NCBI GenBank assembly: GCA_045597205.1
Contig: JAZODT010000075.1
Span: 1-40,280 of the forward strand
Direction of reading: 5' to 3'
DNA length: 40,280 nucleotides
Origin: UMGS755 sp045597205
GTDB taxonomy: Bacteria; Bacillota; Clostridia; UBA1381; UBA9506
The notes below the pieces were generated by a model that saw only the letters and a program-made list of their open reading frames with translations, had not been told where the DNA came from and ran no database searches. The translations under genes and the position numbers were made by a program. Within the stretch, counting starts at the first letter, position 1. The number at the start of each line of letters is the position of its first letter. Shown in pieces: positions 1-6,830 of the stretch.

Positions 1-395
1 AGTGACTTTAGCTTCTCAATGTGGTAAAATAATGATGGATAGGGCTTGTACTCTACCGTCATTAGATAGTGAGCAATCATTATGCAATCAATAGAATCGC
101 TTTTAGTCTTTCTCAGGGACTTGGATTTAACGAAACGATTGATAAGCAAGGGATTGAACTCCATGAACGAGAAGTTGTTAGATTCAAGGAATAGCTTTAG
201 ATTCATACCATAATGACCGGTAGATTCAAGTCCTATTCTTGTTTCTGCATCGAGGGAATCAAGCAGCATTTTAAATTGCATAAATCCCTCTGAGTCGTTT
301 GTAAAAGACCACGATGGAGTAATGATTTCTCCTGTGTCGTCAATTACGGCACAATCGTGCTTAAATTTTGAAATGTCGATACCAATAAAATACAT
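1..395 (-). CDS. IS110-family transposase, N-terminal part (cut by window edge)
   Basis: Read on the minus strand from an ATG at 393-395, an open frame of 131 codons runs off the window start. It begins with the IS110 RuvC-like motif GIDISK (catalytic Asp7). It continues with GLESTGHYG (Glu near residue 60) and then KSDSIDC (Asp pair near residue 104), the DEDD tetrad of IS110/IS492 transposases. The frame is uninterrupted, so nothing visible suggests decay. The C-terminal Tnp_20 serine domain lies outside the window. A good SD (aaaggagg) sits just upstream. IS110 enzymes are recombinases guided by an RNA from the element's own non-coding end. Family assignment is firm; activity and the other end are unknown. 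Confidence 0.88.
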   Translation of the reverse strand, partial: MYFIGIDISKFKHDCAVIDDTGEIITPSWSFTNDSEGFMQFKMLLDSLDAETRIGLESTGHYGMNLKLFLESNNFSFMEFNPLLINRFVKSKSLRKTKSDSIDCIMIAHYLMTVEYKPYPSLFYHIEKLKS

Positions 396-600
396 TGTTT
401 CCTCCTTTTAATATTTTTGCACTGCTGTTTTCCACAGACGGCTTGCCAATGTATTCACGCAAATAGAAACGTCAAAGCGTTAACTAACTAATTACCATTT
501 CAGACAAACCACTGTGGTTTGAGTCACCTTCAACCAGTCAAAGCTGTAATAAAACAGATACAAATCCACAGTGCTTGTCATTATTATATAGCAGGTAGCT
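396..600 (-). ncRNA. Putative IS110 bridge (seek) RNA region / element left end
   Basis: About 200 non-coding bases precede the transposase start, the place where IS110-group elements encode their guide RNA. On the minus strand there is a TATAAT-like box (583-588) at the outer edge. Several hairpins follow, including a perfect CAAACCAC/GTGGTTTG pair (about 517-533) and a CTGT/ACAG hairpin near 428-440. The outer boundary of the element is not certain; a short inverted pair gcagg/cctgc lies at 591-608. The ncRNA call rests on position and structure, not on a covariance match. Confidence 0.4.
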
Positions 601-637
601 ACTCCTGCAAATATAACAAATTTTTAAGAAGGGAGAA

Positions 638-676
638 ATAATAAAAATCAGCCCCTTTCTGTCTGGTTTTTATTAT
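638..676. terminator. AT-rich hairpin upstream of the PfkB kinase gene
   Basis: A 14-bp stem (638-651 with 663-676, one G-T pair) closes an 11-base loop and ends in a T-rich tail. It lies between the IS end and the kinase gene. It could be a bidirectional terminator or a leader hairpin. Confidence 0.4.
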
Positions 677-707
677 ACGTGATTTTATGGAAATAAAACA
701 TAGAGTG

Positions 708-1634
708 ATGACAGTGACATTAAACCCATGTATTGATAAAACAATAGACATTGAAGAGTTTTGCGAGGGCGGCTTAAACCGTGTACAAAAGGTGCGATAT
801 GATGCTGGTGGCAAAGGGATTAATGTAGCAAAGGTATTAAAAAACTTTAATGTAGATGTTTTGGCCACGGGCATTATTGGGGAAACAGGGAGCGACTTGG
901 TTATGGAAGAATTAAATGAACGCCAAATTCTAAGTGATTTTTTGGTTGTCCCTGGTTTTACAAGAACGAATTATAAATTATTTGATAAATCAAAACAAAA
1001 AATTACAGAAATCAATGAACCGGGATTGACTATTACTGAGCAGGATTTTAATAATTGGCTTTTAATGATGAAAAAACACTTGCCAAAAGTAGAAATTTTA
1101 GTGCTTTCCGGCAGCCTTCCCAAAGGAATTTCTTCTAATATATATAATCATTTAATTCTACTTGCGAGACGATATAACGTGAAAGTTATTTTGGATGCAG
1201 ATGGTGAGCGATTTAAAAAAGGAATAGAGGCCGTACCTTATGCAATTAAACCAAATGTTTATGAGCTTGAACAATTATGTGGAGAAAAAATTAACGGCGT
1301 AAAGGATATTTTAATGTGCGGAAAGGAAATTTTACAACAGGGTGTTACCCATGTGATTGTATCCATGGGCGCAGAAGGTGCCGTTTTTATGAATCAAGCT
1401 GAAGCGTATTATGTGCGGCCGGAGGCAATAGAGTGCAAAAGCACAGTAGGGGCAGGGGACTCCATGGTTGCAGCGTTAGCTTATGCAGAAATTAACGGTT
1501 TGCCCCTTAAAGAAATAGCAAAAGTTGCTACCGTAGCTGGAACCATAACGGCCGGCAAGGCAGGGGCAGATGTGTGTGCGTTCGAAGAGGTTTTGTCCTA
1601 TGGAGAAACTCTTTTGCTTGAGAAACTAAACTAA
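708..1634 (+). CDS. PfkB-family hexose-phosphate kinase, 1-phosphofructokinase type
   Basis: Probably phosphorylates fructose-1-phosphate to the 1,6-bisphosphate with ATP; tagatose-6-phosphate kinase (LacC) is the close alternative. The protein starts MTVTLNPCIDKT, the classic N-terminus of this clade, so the ATG at 708 is preferred over the in-frame ATG at 687; neither has a strong SD. Visible motifs are GGKGINVA (about residues 34-41), the sugar loop GSLPKG near residue 145, and VGAGDS near residue 248 with the catalytic Asp and anion hole. Length (308 aa) is normal. No fructose PTS or FruR gene is adjacent, so the substrate cannot be deduced from context. Leucine codons are mainly TTA, as in the native parts of the window. 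Confidence 0.85.
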   Translation: MTVTLNPCIDKTIDIEEFCEGGLNRVQKVRYDAGGKGINVAKVLKNFNVDVLATGIIGETGSDLVMEELNERQILSDFLVVPGFTRTNYKLFDKSKQKITEINEPGLTITEQDFNNWLLMMKKHLPKVEILVLSGSLPKGISSNIYNHLILLARRYNVKVILDADGERFKKGIEAVPYAIKPNVYELEQLCGEKINGVKDILMCGKEILQQGVTHVIVSMGAEGAVFMNQAEAYYVRPEAIECKSTVGAGDSMVAALAYAEINGLPLKEIAKVATVAGTITAGKAGADVCAFEEVLSYGETLLLEKLN

Positions 1635-1739
1635 AAATATATTTATGAATTTGTTTTGCTTATTTCAACAAAGGAAAGACCCATCAATTTGTGAAAAATG
1701 CCAAAAACAAAAAAAATATAAAAACTTTTCTTTTTGGTG

Positions 1740-1768
1740 TTGACATATCATTTTTTTTATATTATAAT
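1740..1768 (+). promoter_or_regulatory. Perfect sigma-A promoter of the secreted-protein gene
   Basis: TTGACA (1740-1745), 17-bp spacer, TATAAT (1763-1768): a full consensus match, suggesting strong transcription of the next two genes. About 50 bases of leader follow before the ATG. Confidence 0.88.
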
Positions 1769-1826
1769 GAAAATGTATTATGATGGTATATTAACATTAA
1801 TAATTATGAAAAGTGGGTGTTATTAA

Positions 1827-2771
1827 ATGAAAAAAGGGTTTGTGAAAACTTTGGTGGCGCTGGTAGCTGGCGTAATGCTTTTAAGCATGAATATGTCTGC
1901 ATTTGCATTGGAATACGGTGCAAGTACTAAGTATAAGGATGCTTCAACAGCAACAGTTACAGTTAATTATACTGCTGGCGCGACGGAACAGGTTGCTTTT
2001 TTAGCAGAACAAAGCACTAACATTATTTATATTGATCAGAAGGAAGGAACCGGTAGCCCGGCAACTTTCTCGTTTGATATCCCTTTAACAAGTGCTATCA
2101 GTGAATTTACTTTAAAAGCAGGTTCTACAAATGAAGCATATACTGATGCTAAGAAACAAACTTTAAGCCTTGCGAGCAAAACACTAACGGTTACAAGCGG
2201 CGAAAATGGCTATGTTGCTGTTGATGCCAATACCACGTATGAAGAGACAATTAAGCTTTATGTAATGCCTGCTACAGGTTTTGAAGTTAATACAGTAACA
2301 GTTGATGAAACAGTGCAAGAGAATTTAACTCTTCAAGACGGTAAATTTTATAGCATTAATTTGAATGGTCTTGGAGAAACTGTTGCTATTCATGTTACCT
2401 TTAAAGCAGCTACAATAACTAATGATGCGGTTGCAACGTTCACTTCTCTTACTGATAATAGTGATGAAAGTAAACGTAGCATAACTGTTTTTGGTACGGC
2501 AACAAATGCTTCTGCAGCGGGTATTTTGTTATCTACTGGCGAGCTTACTAAGACAACTAAAATTCCTACATCTTATAAAGCAACAGCAGAAGTGAGAGCG
2601 TTCCCTGCTTTGGCGTTGAATGCTAATCATGAATTTAGTGTTACTTTGGAAGAAAATGTTGCTGATGCAGTGCATTTAACTGCGGGAACATATAATGTTG
2701 GTGTGTATGCAGCTAATGCAAATGGTCACGATGTAGCGGTTGGTACAAGTGCTGTAACATTCAGTAATTAA
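1827..2771 (+). CDS. Secreted beta-rich surface protein of unknown function
   Basis: I do not recognise a family. The 314-residue product has a clear signal peptide: basic MKKGFVK, a hydrophobic core, and a cleavage site after about AFA at residue 28. The mature chain is rich in Thr, Ala, Val and Asn, contains neither Cys nor Trp, and reads as alternating beta-strand segments. This composition suits an extracellular beta-sandwich or a fibre or cell-surface subunit. No sortase motif, LysM, S-layer-homology or choline-binding repeat is visible, so its attachment is unclear. A perfect consensus promoter implies abundant expression. A small gene follows 18 bases later and probably shares the transcript. 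Existence is certain; function is not. Confidence 0.75.
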   Translation: MKKGFVKTLVALVAGVMLLSMNMSAFALEYGASTKYKDASTATVTVNYTAGATEQVAFLAEQSTNIIYIDQKEGTGSPATFSFDIPLTSAISEFTLKAGSTNEAYTDAKKQTLSLASKTLTVTSGENGYVAVDANTTYEETIKLYVMPATGFEVNTVTVDETVQENLTLQDGKFYSINLNGLGETVAIHVTFKAATITNDAVATFTSLTDNSDESKRSITVFGTATNASAAGILLSTGELTKTTKIPTSYKATAEVRAFPALALNANHEFSVTLEENVADAVHLTAGTYNVGVYAANANGHDVAVGTSAVTFSN

Positions 2772-2789
2772 TTAGGGAGGAAAAAAGCT

Positions 2790-2987
2790 GTGAAAACATA
2801 TATTAAACCTGCATTACAGGTTCGTGAAATTAGAGTTATGGAAAATTTGGCAAAAATTACTCCGGCTGGTGCTAAGTTAAACTGGCTGACAGCACAGGTT
2901 CCTTCAACTGTTTACAGTTTGGGGCTGTACAACGCATCTGGCGAACAGAAGCCGGCAGTTGCTAGTCCTAGTCCAGAAGTTGAGTAA
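2790..2987 (+). CDS. Small protein (65 aa), possible leader-type peptide
   Basis: A GTG at 2790 lies 9 bases after a strong SD (gggagg, 2775-2780). The 65 residues begin MKTYIKPALQVREIRV and end with a low-complexity tail rich in Pro, Ala, Ser and Glu. The opening K-x-Y-x-KP-x-L pattern recurs, from memory, at the start of many short unassigned proteins of gut Firmicutes and Bacteroidetes. There is no Cys, signal peptide or membrane segment. It is co-transcribed with the secreted protein upstream, and a terminator follows it. It might be a RiPP-like precursor, a regulator or a partner of the surface protein; nothing here decides. No modification enzyme is encoded nearby. Confidence 0.65.
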   Translation: MKTYIKPALQVREIRVMENLAKITPAGAKLNWLTAQVPSTVYSLGLYNASGEQKPAVASPSPEVE

Positions 2988-3012
2988 ACGAATTATTTTT
3001 ATGAAGAAAAAA

Positions 3013-3043
3013 AGAGCGTATCCATTAGGGTGCGCTCTGTTTT
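3013..3043 (+). terminator. Rho-independent terminator after the small-protein gene
   Basis: Stem agagcg (3013-3018) with cgctct (3033-3038), a partly pairing interior, then a gtttt tail, 26 bases after the stop codon. Confidence 0.75.
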
Positions 3044-3053
3044 CGTATAACGA

Positions 3054-3078
3054 AAACCACGCCACCTTAGCGTGGTTT
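3054..3078. terminator. Second hairpin, symmetric
   Basis: A perfect 9-bp stem (3054-3062 with 3070-3078) with a 7-base loop, A-rich on the left and T-ending on the right. It could back up the preceding terminator. From here to 3219 I see no gene or clear motif. Confidence 0.5.
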
Positions 3079-3219
3079 AAGAAAGGTTAACCGACATACA
3101 GCTAAACAAATCTTATCGCTCATATGATATTGCTGCATTTTGAGGTGATAGCAGAACATAAAAGACAATCGTATCACGGTGAGATTTATTAATAATTATT
3201 TGCGAGCAGGAATTTTTTA

Positions 3220-3246
3220 AGCTATTAAATTAATTTAATTAAAGCT
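3220..3246. promoter_or_regulatory. Palindrome next to the TRAP promoter (candidate operator)
   Basis: A near-perfect 27-bp palindrome: AGCT arms at 3220-3223 and 3243-3246 around a perfect 16-bp AT core (3224-3239). It ends 10 bases before the -35 box, where an activator would bind. Confidence 0.4.
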
Positions 3247-3256
3247 AACATTTTAC

Positions 3257-3285
3257 TTTACAAAAGTTGCGATTTATAGTATAAT
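3257..3285 (+). promoter_or_regulatory. Sigma-A promoter of the TRAP transporter operon
   Basis: TTTACA (3257-3262), 17-bp spacer, TATAAT (3280-3285). The SD aaaggag lies at about 3310-3316. Confidence 0.8.
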
Positions 3286-3325
3286 TTAAATATCATTTGA
3301 AATATTTTGAAAAGGAGATTTATAC

Positions 3326-4288
3326 ATGAAGAAAATTCTTGCAATTTTATTGACAATTGTCATGGTTTTTGCTCTGGTTGCTTGCGGAGGTGCAAACGGC
3401 GGAACCAAGATGACAATGGGTACTGGTGGTACAGCAGGTACATACTATGGTTATGGCGGCGTTTTAGCACAATACATGAACAACAAAGCAGGTCTTAATG
3501 TAAACGTTGTTTCTACGGATGGTTCTAAGGCGAACATACAAGGTATTGAAGCTGGTAACTACCAGTTAGGTACTGTTCAGTCCGACGTTATGTCTTATGC
3601 TTGGGCAGGCACCCGTTCTTTTGAAAGTGAAGGCAAAATTGAATCCTTTAGAACTGTTGCTGGCTTATATGCAGAAGCTGTTCAGTTAGTGACCATGGAT
3701 GCAAGCATTAAAAGCGTTGCAGATTTAAAGGGTAAAAGCGTTTCTATTGGCGCACCCGGTTCTGGCGTATATTTTAATGCTATTGATGTTTTAACTGCTG
3801 CCGGTTTAACCGAAGCTGATATTAAAGCACAGTATCAATCCTTTGCAGATAGTGCTGATGCTTTAAAAGATGGCAAAATTGATGCAGCATTCATTGTTGC
3901 CGGTGCACCGACTCCTGCTATTACTGAGTTATGCACCACTAACAGTGCATACTTAGTACCCATTGACGGTGCTGTTGCTGAAAAGCTGATTGCAGAATGC
4001 CCTTTCTATACCCTTTACACCATTCCGGCTGAAACATATGCCGGCCAGACAGTGGATGTTACCACCGTTACAGTTAAGGCAACGTTGATTGTTAACAAGG
4101 ATGCTTCTGAAGATGATGTTTACAATCTGACAAAGGCTATTTTTGATAATGCAGAAGCAATTACCAGCGAAAATGCAAAGGGTGCAGAATTAAGCATTGA
4201 AAATGCAACCACAGGAAGCACCGTTCCGTTCCATGCCGGTGCTGCTAAATACTTTGCAGAAAATGGCGTTACCGTTGCAGTAGAGTAA
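3326..4288 (+). CDS. TAXI-family TRAP transporter solute-binding lipoprotein
   Basis: Extracytoplasmic binding subunit of a tripartite ATP-independent periplasmic-type transporter; it captures an unknown organic anion or amino acid and delivers it to the fused permease encoded next. The first 19 residues form a lipoprotein signal peptide with lipobox LVAC (Cys20), so the mature protein is lipid-anchored. The start of the mature domain carries the TAXI signature: a MGTGGTAGTYY segment (about residues 31-41), then STDGSKANIQ (about residues 61-70), an internal GVYFNA segment, and a C-terminal domain ending in PFHAGAAKY. Length (320 aa) is typical. A strong terminator separates it from the permease gene, which should favour binding protein over permease. 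The ligand cannot be read from sequence. Confidence 0.92.
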   Translation: MKKILAILLTIVMVFALVACGGANGGTKMTMGTGGTAGTYYGYGGVLAQYMNNKAGLNVNVVSTDGSKANIQGIEAGNYQLGTVQSDVMSYAWAGTRSFESEGKIESFRTVAGLYAEAVQLVTMDASIKSVADLKGKSVSIGAPGSGVYFNAIDVLTAAGLTEADIKAQYQSFADSADALKDGKIDAAFIVAGAPTPAITELCTTNSAYLVPIDGAVAEKLIAECPFYTLYTIPAETYAGQTVDVTTVTVKATLIVNKDASEDDVYNLTKAIFDNAEAITSENAKGAELSIENATTGSTVPFHAGAAKYFAENGVTVAVE

Positions 4289-4306
4289 TTTAATTTTACA
4301 TTTTCA

Positions 4307-4339
4307 GGCTGCGATGTTTTGGCATCGCAGCCCTTTTTT
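4307..4339 (+). terminator. Intercistronic terminator between binding protein and permease
   Basis: A perfect 10-bp GC-rich stem (4307-4316 with 4323-4332), 6-base loop and six T residues. It stands between two genes of one transporter, so partial readthrough probably sets their ratio. Confidence 0.88.
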
Positions 4340-4355
4340 CTAAGGGGTGTTATGT

Positions 4356-6302
4356 TTGTTTTTTAAGAAGAAAAAAGCGGAGACAAACCAGCAGATGAAT
4401 TTAGAGGATGTTATGCAAAAGTTTGACCGCGAATCAAACGTGAGAATATGGGAAGGAATCCCCAAAATCGTAGTCCAATGCGTTTTGGCAATTTTCTCAT
4501 TATTTTGCATTTATGTAACTTTGTTTGCCAGTTGGCTTGAGGAAATTCGTTTAACATCATTTGTTGCTTTTATTATTGTTATTGGATATCTGGTTTATCC
4601 GGCTAAGAAAGGAACAAAACGGGTTAATTATCTTCCGTGGTATGATATAGTATTTATGGTTTTGGGAGCTGGTGCATTTATTTATTATATGGTAAATGCC
4701 ATGACCATTATTCAACAGGGAAGTCATTTTGAATGGTATCAAATTCTGATTGGCATTGTCGGCGTTCTCTCTCTTGCGGAGGTTTGCCGTAGAAGTGTGG
4801 GTTTGCCAATCATTATTGTTGCCGCCTGTTTTATTGCCTATGCACTAATTAGCGGTCTTTCCAATCCAACCCTGTGGGGTAAACTGGAATATATGATTCA
4901 TTACCTTTTCTATGGTAAAGAGGGTGTTTTATCTACCCCCATTAATGTTTGTTCTAAATTTATCGTTGTTTTTATTATTTTTGGTGCTTTTCTGGAAAAA
5001 ACAGGTATTGCAGATTTCTTTATTAAAATCAGTAATTCCATTGTGGGTGGTTTTTCAGGGGGTCCCGCAAAAGTTGCCGTAGTTGTTAGCGCTATGGAGG
5101 GGATGGTATCCGGTTCTTCTGTTGCAAACACGGTTGGTTCTGGTTCTGTAACCATTCCTTTGATGAAAAAAACTGGTTACAAACCTGAATTTGCCGCAGC
5201 AGCTGAGGCCTCGGCTTCAACCGGTGGTCAGATTATGCCGCCTATTATGGGTGCTGCTGCCTTTTTAATGGCAGATTATGTTGGTATGCCTTATAGTGCC
5301 ATTGTTGTTTGTGCCATTTTGCCGGCTGTTTTATATTTTGCCGGTGTGTTTATCTCTGTGCATTTAGAGGCTAAAAAAGAGGGGTTAAAGGGAATTCCTA
5401 AAGAAGAAAGGCCTAGGTTTTTACCTCTTTTAAAACAGACATATCTGTTATTGCCGCTGATTATTTTAATTTACCTTGTGGGTACTAGTCAGCGTTCTAT
5501 CCAGTATGCTGCAGCTATTGCCATTGTGGTAGCCGTTATAGTTGGTGCTTTAAATAAAGAGAATAGAATTACACCGAAAAAGATTTGGGAAGCTTTTGCA
5601 ACCGGTGGGCAAGGAATGATTTCGGTGGCAGCTGCCTGTGGTGTGGCCGGCATTATTGCAGGTACCATCACCATGACAGGTCTTGCCAATGTGATGATTA
5701 ACGGTATTGTTGCTTTGGCCGGCAGTGAGGTTATTATTGCTTTGTTTTTAACCATGCTTTGCTGCATTGTTTTGGGCATGGGCGTTCCCACAACAGCGAA
5801 CTATTGCATTATGGCCGCTACCTGTGCACCAATTTTAATTCGCATGGGTGTTCCTGCTATTGCAGCACACTTTTTCGTATTCTATTTCGGTATTGTGGCC
5901 GATTTAACACCCCCTGTTGCCTTGGCGGCTTATGCCGGTGCGGCCATTGCGCAAGCGAACCCAATGAAAACGGCAGTTACCTCTACAAAGCTTGCCATTG
6001 GTGCTTTTATCGTGCCTTATGTGTTTGCCATGAATCCCGCTTTGTTGTTTGTGGATACAACTTTCTTTGAGGTTATCTTAATCAGCTTAACATCTTTGGT
6101 TGGCATTTATGCCGTATCTTCATCGTTGCAAGGCTATTTCCTACACGATATGAAATGGTACGAGCGCATCTTTAGCCTGGTGGGAGGTTTGCTTTTAATT
6201 TATCCCGGTGCAACCACAGATTTAATTGGTTTAGGTTTGGCGACAACCGTTGTTTTAATACAGTGGTTGACTAAAAAGAAAGATCAGGCTTTAGCCGTTT
6301 AA
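4356..6302 (+). CDS. TRAP transporter fused permease (DctQ-DctM)
   Basis: Membrane component that couples solute uptake to an ion gradient for the TAXI binding protein upstream. The chain of about 648 residues has a short basic N-terminus, a first block of membrane helices (small DctQ-like subunit, to about residue 190), then the large DctM domain with many helices. Conserved blocks are visible: GFSGGPAKVAVV, EGMVSGSSVANTVGSGSV, and the late GMGVPTTANYC. Start choice: the SD aagggg (4342-4347) overlaps the possible GTG at 4347 but lies 8 bases before the in-frame TTG at 4356. TTG is therefore preferred. The ATG at 4352 is out of frame and closes after four codons. A perfect bidirectional terminator follows. 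Confidence 0.92.
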   Translation: MFFKKKKAETNQQMNLEDVMQKFDRESNVRIWEGIPKIVVQCVLAIFSLFCIYVTLFASWLEEIRLTSFVAFIIVIGYLVYPAKKGTKRVNYLPWYDIVFMVLGAGAFIYYMVNAMTIIQQGSHFEWYQILIGIVGVLSLAEVCRRSVGLPIIIVAACFIAYALISGLSNPTLWGKLEYMIHYLFYGKEGVLSTPINVCSKFIVVFIIFGAFLEKTGIADFFIKISNSIVGGFSGGPAKVAVVVSAMEGMVSGSSVANTVGSGSVTIPLMKKTGYKPEFAAAAEASASTGGQIMPPIMGAAAFLMADYVGMPYSAIVVCAILPAVLYFAGVFISVHLEAKKEGLKGIPKEERPRFLPLLKQTYLLLPLIILIYLVGTSQRSIQYAAAIAIVVAVIVGALNKENRITPKKIWEAFATGGQGMISVAAACGVAGIIAGTITMTGLANVMINGIVALAGSEVIIALFLTMLCCIVLGMGVPTTANYCIMAATCAPILIRMGVPAIAAHFFVFYFGIVADLTPPVALAAYAGAAIAQANPMKTAVTSTKLAIGAFIVPYVFAMNPALLFVDTTFFEVILISLTSLVGIYAVSSSLQGYFLHDMKWYERIFSLVGGLLLIYPGATTDLIGLGLATTVVLIQWLTKKKDQALAV

Positions 6303-6343
6303 AAAACAGGGTGTCAAAAACATTGTTTTTGACACCCTGTTTT
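6303..6343. terminator. Bidirectional terminator between TRAP permease and smpB
   Basis: A perfect 19-bp inverted repeat (6303-6321 with 6325-6343) with a 3-base loop, A-run on one side and T-run on the other. It serves the convergent TRAP and purE-smpB operons. Confidence 0.92.
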
Positions 6344-6358
6344 CATATATAGAAAAAA

Positions 6359-6808
6359 TTACTGATTTTTTTCTTTAACAGCCCTGTCCATTTGCCGTTT
6401 GGCATCGCGCTCTGCAATATCACTTCGTTTATCATATAATTTTTTGCCACGTGCCAAAGCAATTTGCACTTTCACTAAACTGTCTTTTAAATAAACGGAA
6501 AGCGGAATGACAGAAAAACCCTTTTGTTTGACGGAACCATAAAGATAGTTAATCTCCCGCTTGTGCAAAAGCAATCGGCGGTCTCTTAAGGGGTCTTTAT
6601 TAAAAATGTTCCCTTGCTCATAGGGGCTAATGTGCATATTTTTAATGAACGCCTCACCACCGGAAAAGCTGACAAAGCTATCCTTTAAGTTCAGGGCACC
6701 TTTGCGAATGGATTTTACTTCGGTGCCGCTTAAAGAAATGCCGGCTTCAAAGGTTTCTTCAATAAAATAATCATGTCTTGCTTTGCGGTTTTCGGATAGA
6801 ATTTTCAA
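6359..6808 (-). CDS. smpB: SsrA-binding protein SmpB
   Basis: Small basic protein that binds tmRNA and brings it to stalled ribosomes for trans-translation. The 149 residues show family hallmarks: NRKARHDYFIEETFEAG near the N-terminus, LSGTEVKSIRKG, NLKDSFVSF, and a basic C-terminal tail (KKLYDKRSDIAERDAKRQ) that enters the mRNA channel. The start is a TTG (6806-6808) about 12 bases after aaaggatg. Upstream in-frame codons reach a stop almost at once, so no longer form is possible. It is the last gene of the purE-hisC-miaB-ylbF-mutS-smpB operon. The tmRNA gene lies about 17.5 kb away in the same window. Confidence 0.96.
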   Translation of the reverse strand: MKILSENRKARHDYFIEETFEAGISLSGTEVKSIRKGALNLKDSFVSFSGGEAFIKNMHISPYEQGNIFNKDPLRDRRLLLHKREINYLYGSVKQKGFSVIPLSVYLKDSLVKVQIALARGKKLYDKRSDIAERDAKRQMDRAVKEKNQ

Positions 6809-6830
6809 AAGCGTTCACATCCTTTCAAAA

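Noticed and set aside
687..707. ATG at 687 as start of the sugar kinase
   Set aside because: It adds seven residues before the conserved family N-terminus and has no SD. The ATG at 708 fits homologues better.
4352..4366. ATG at 4352 as permease start
   Set aside because: Out of frame; reaches a stop after four codons.
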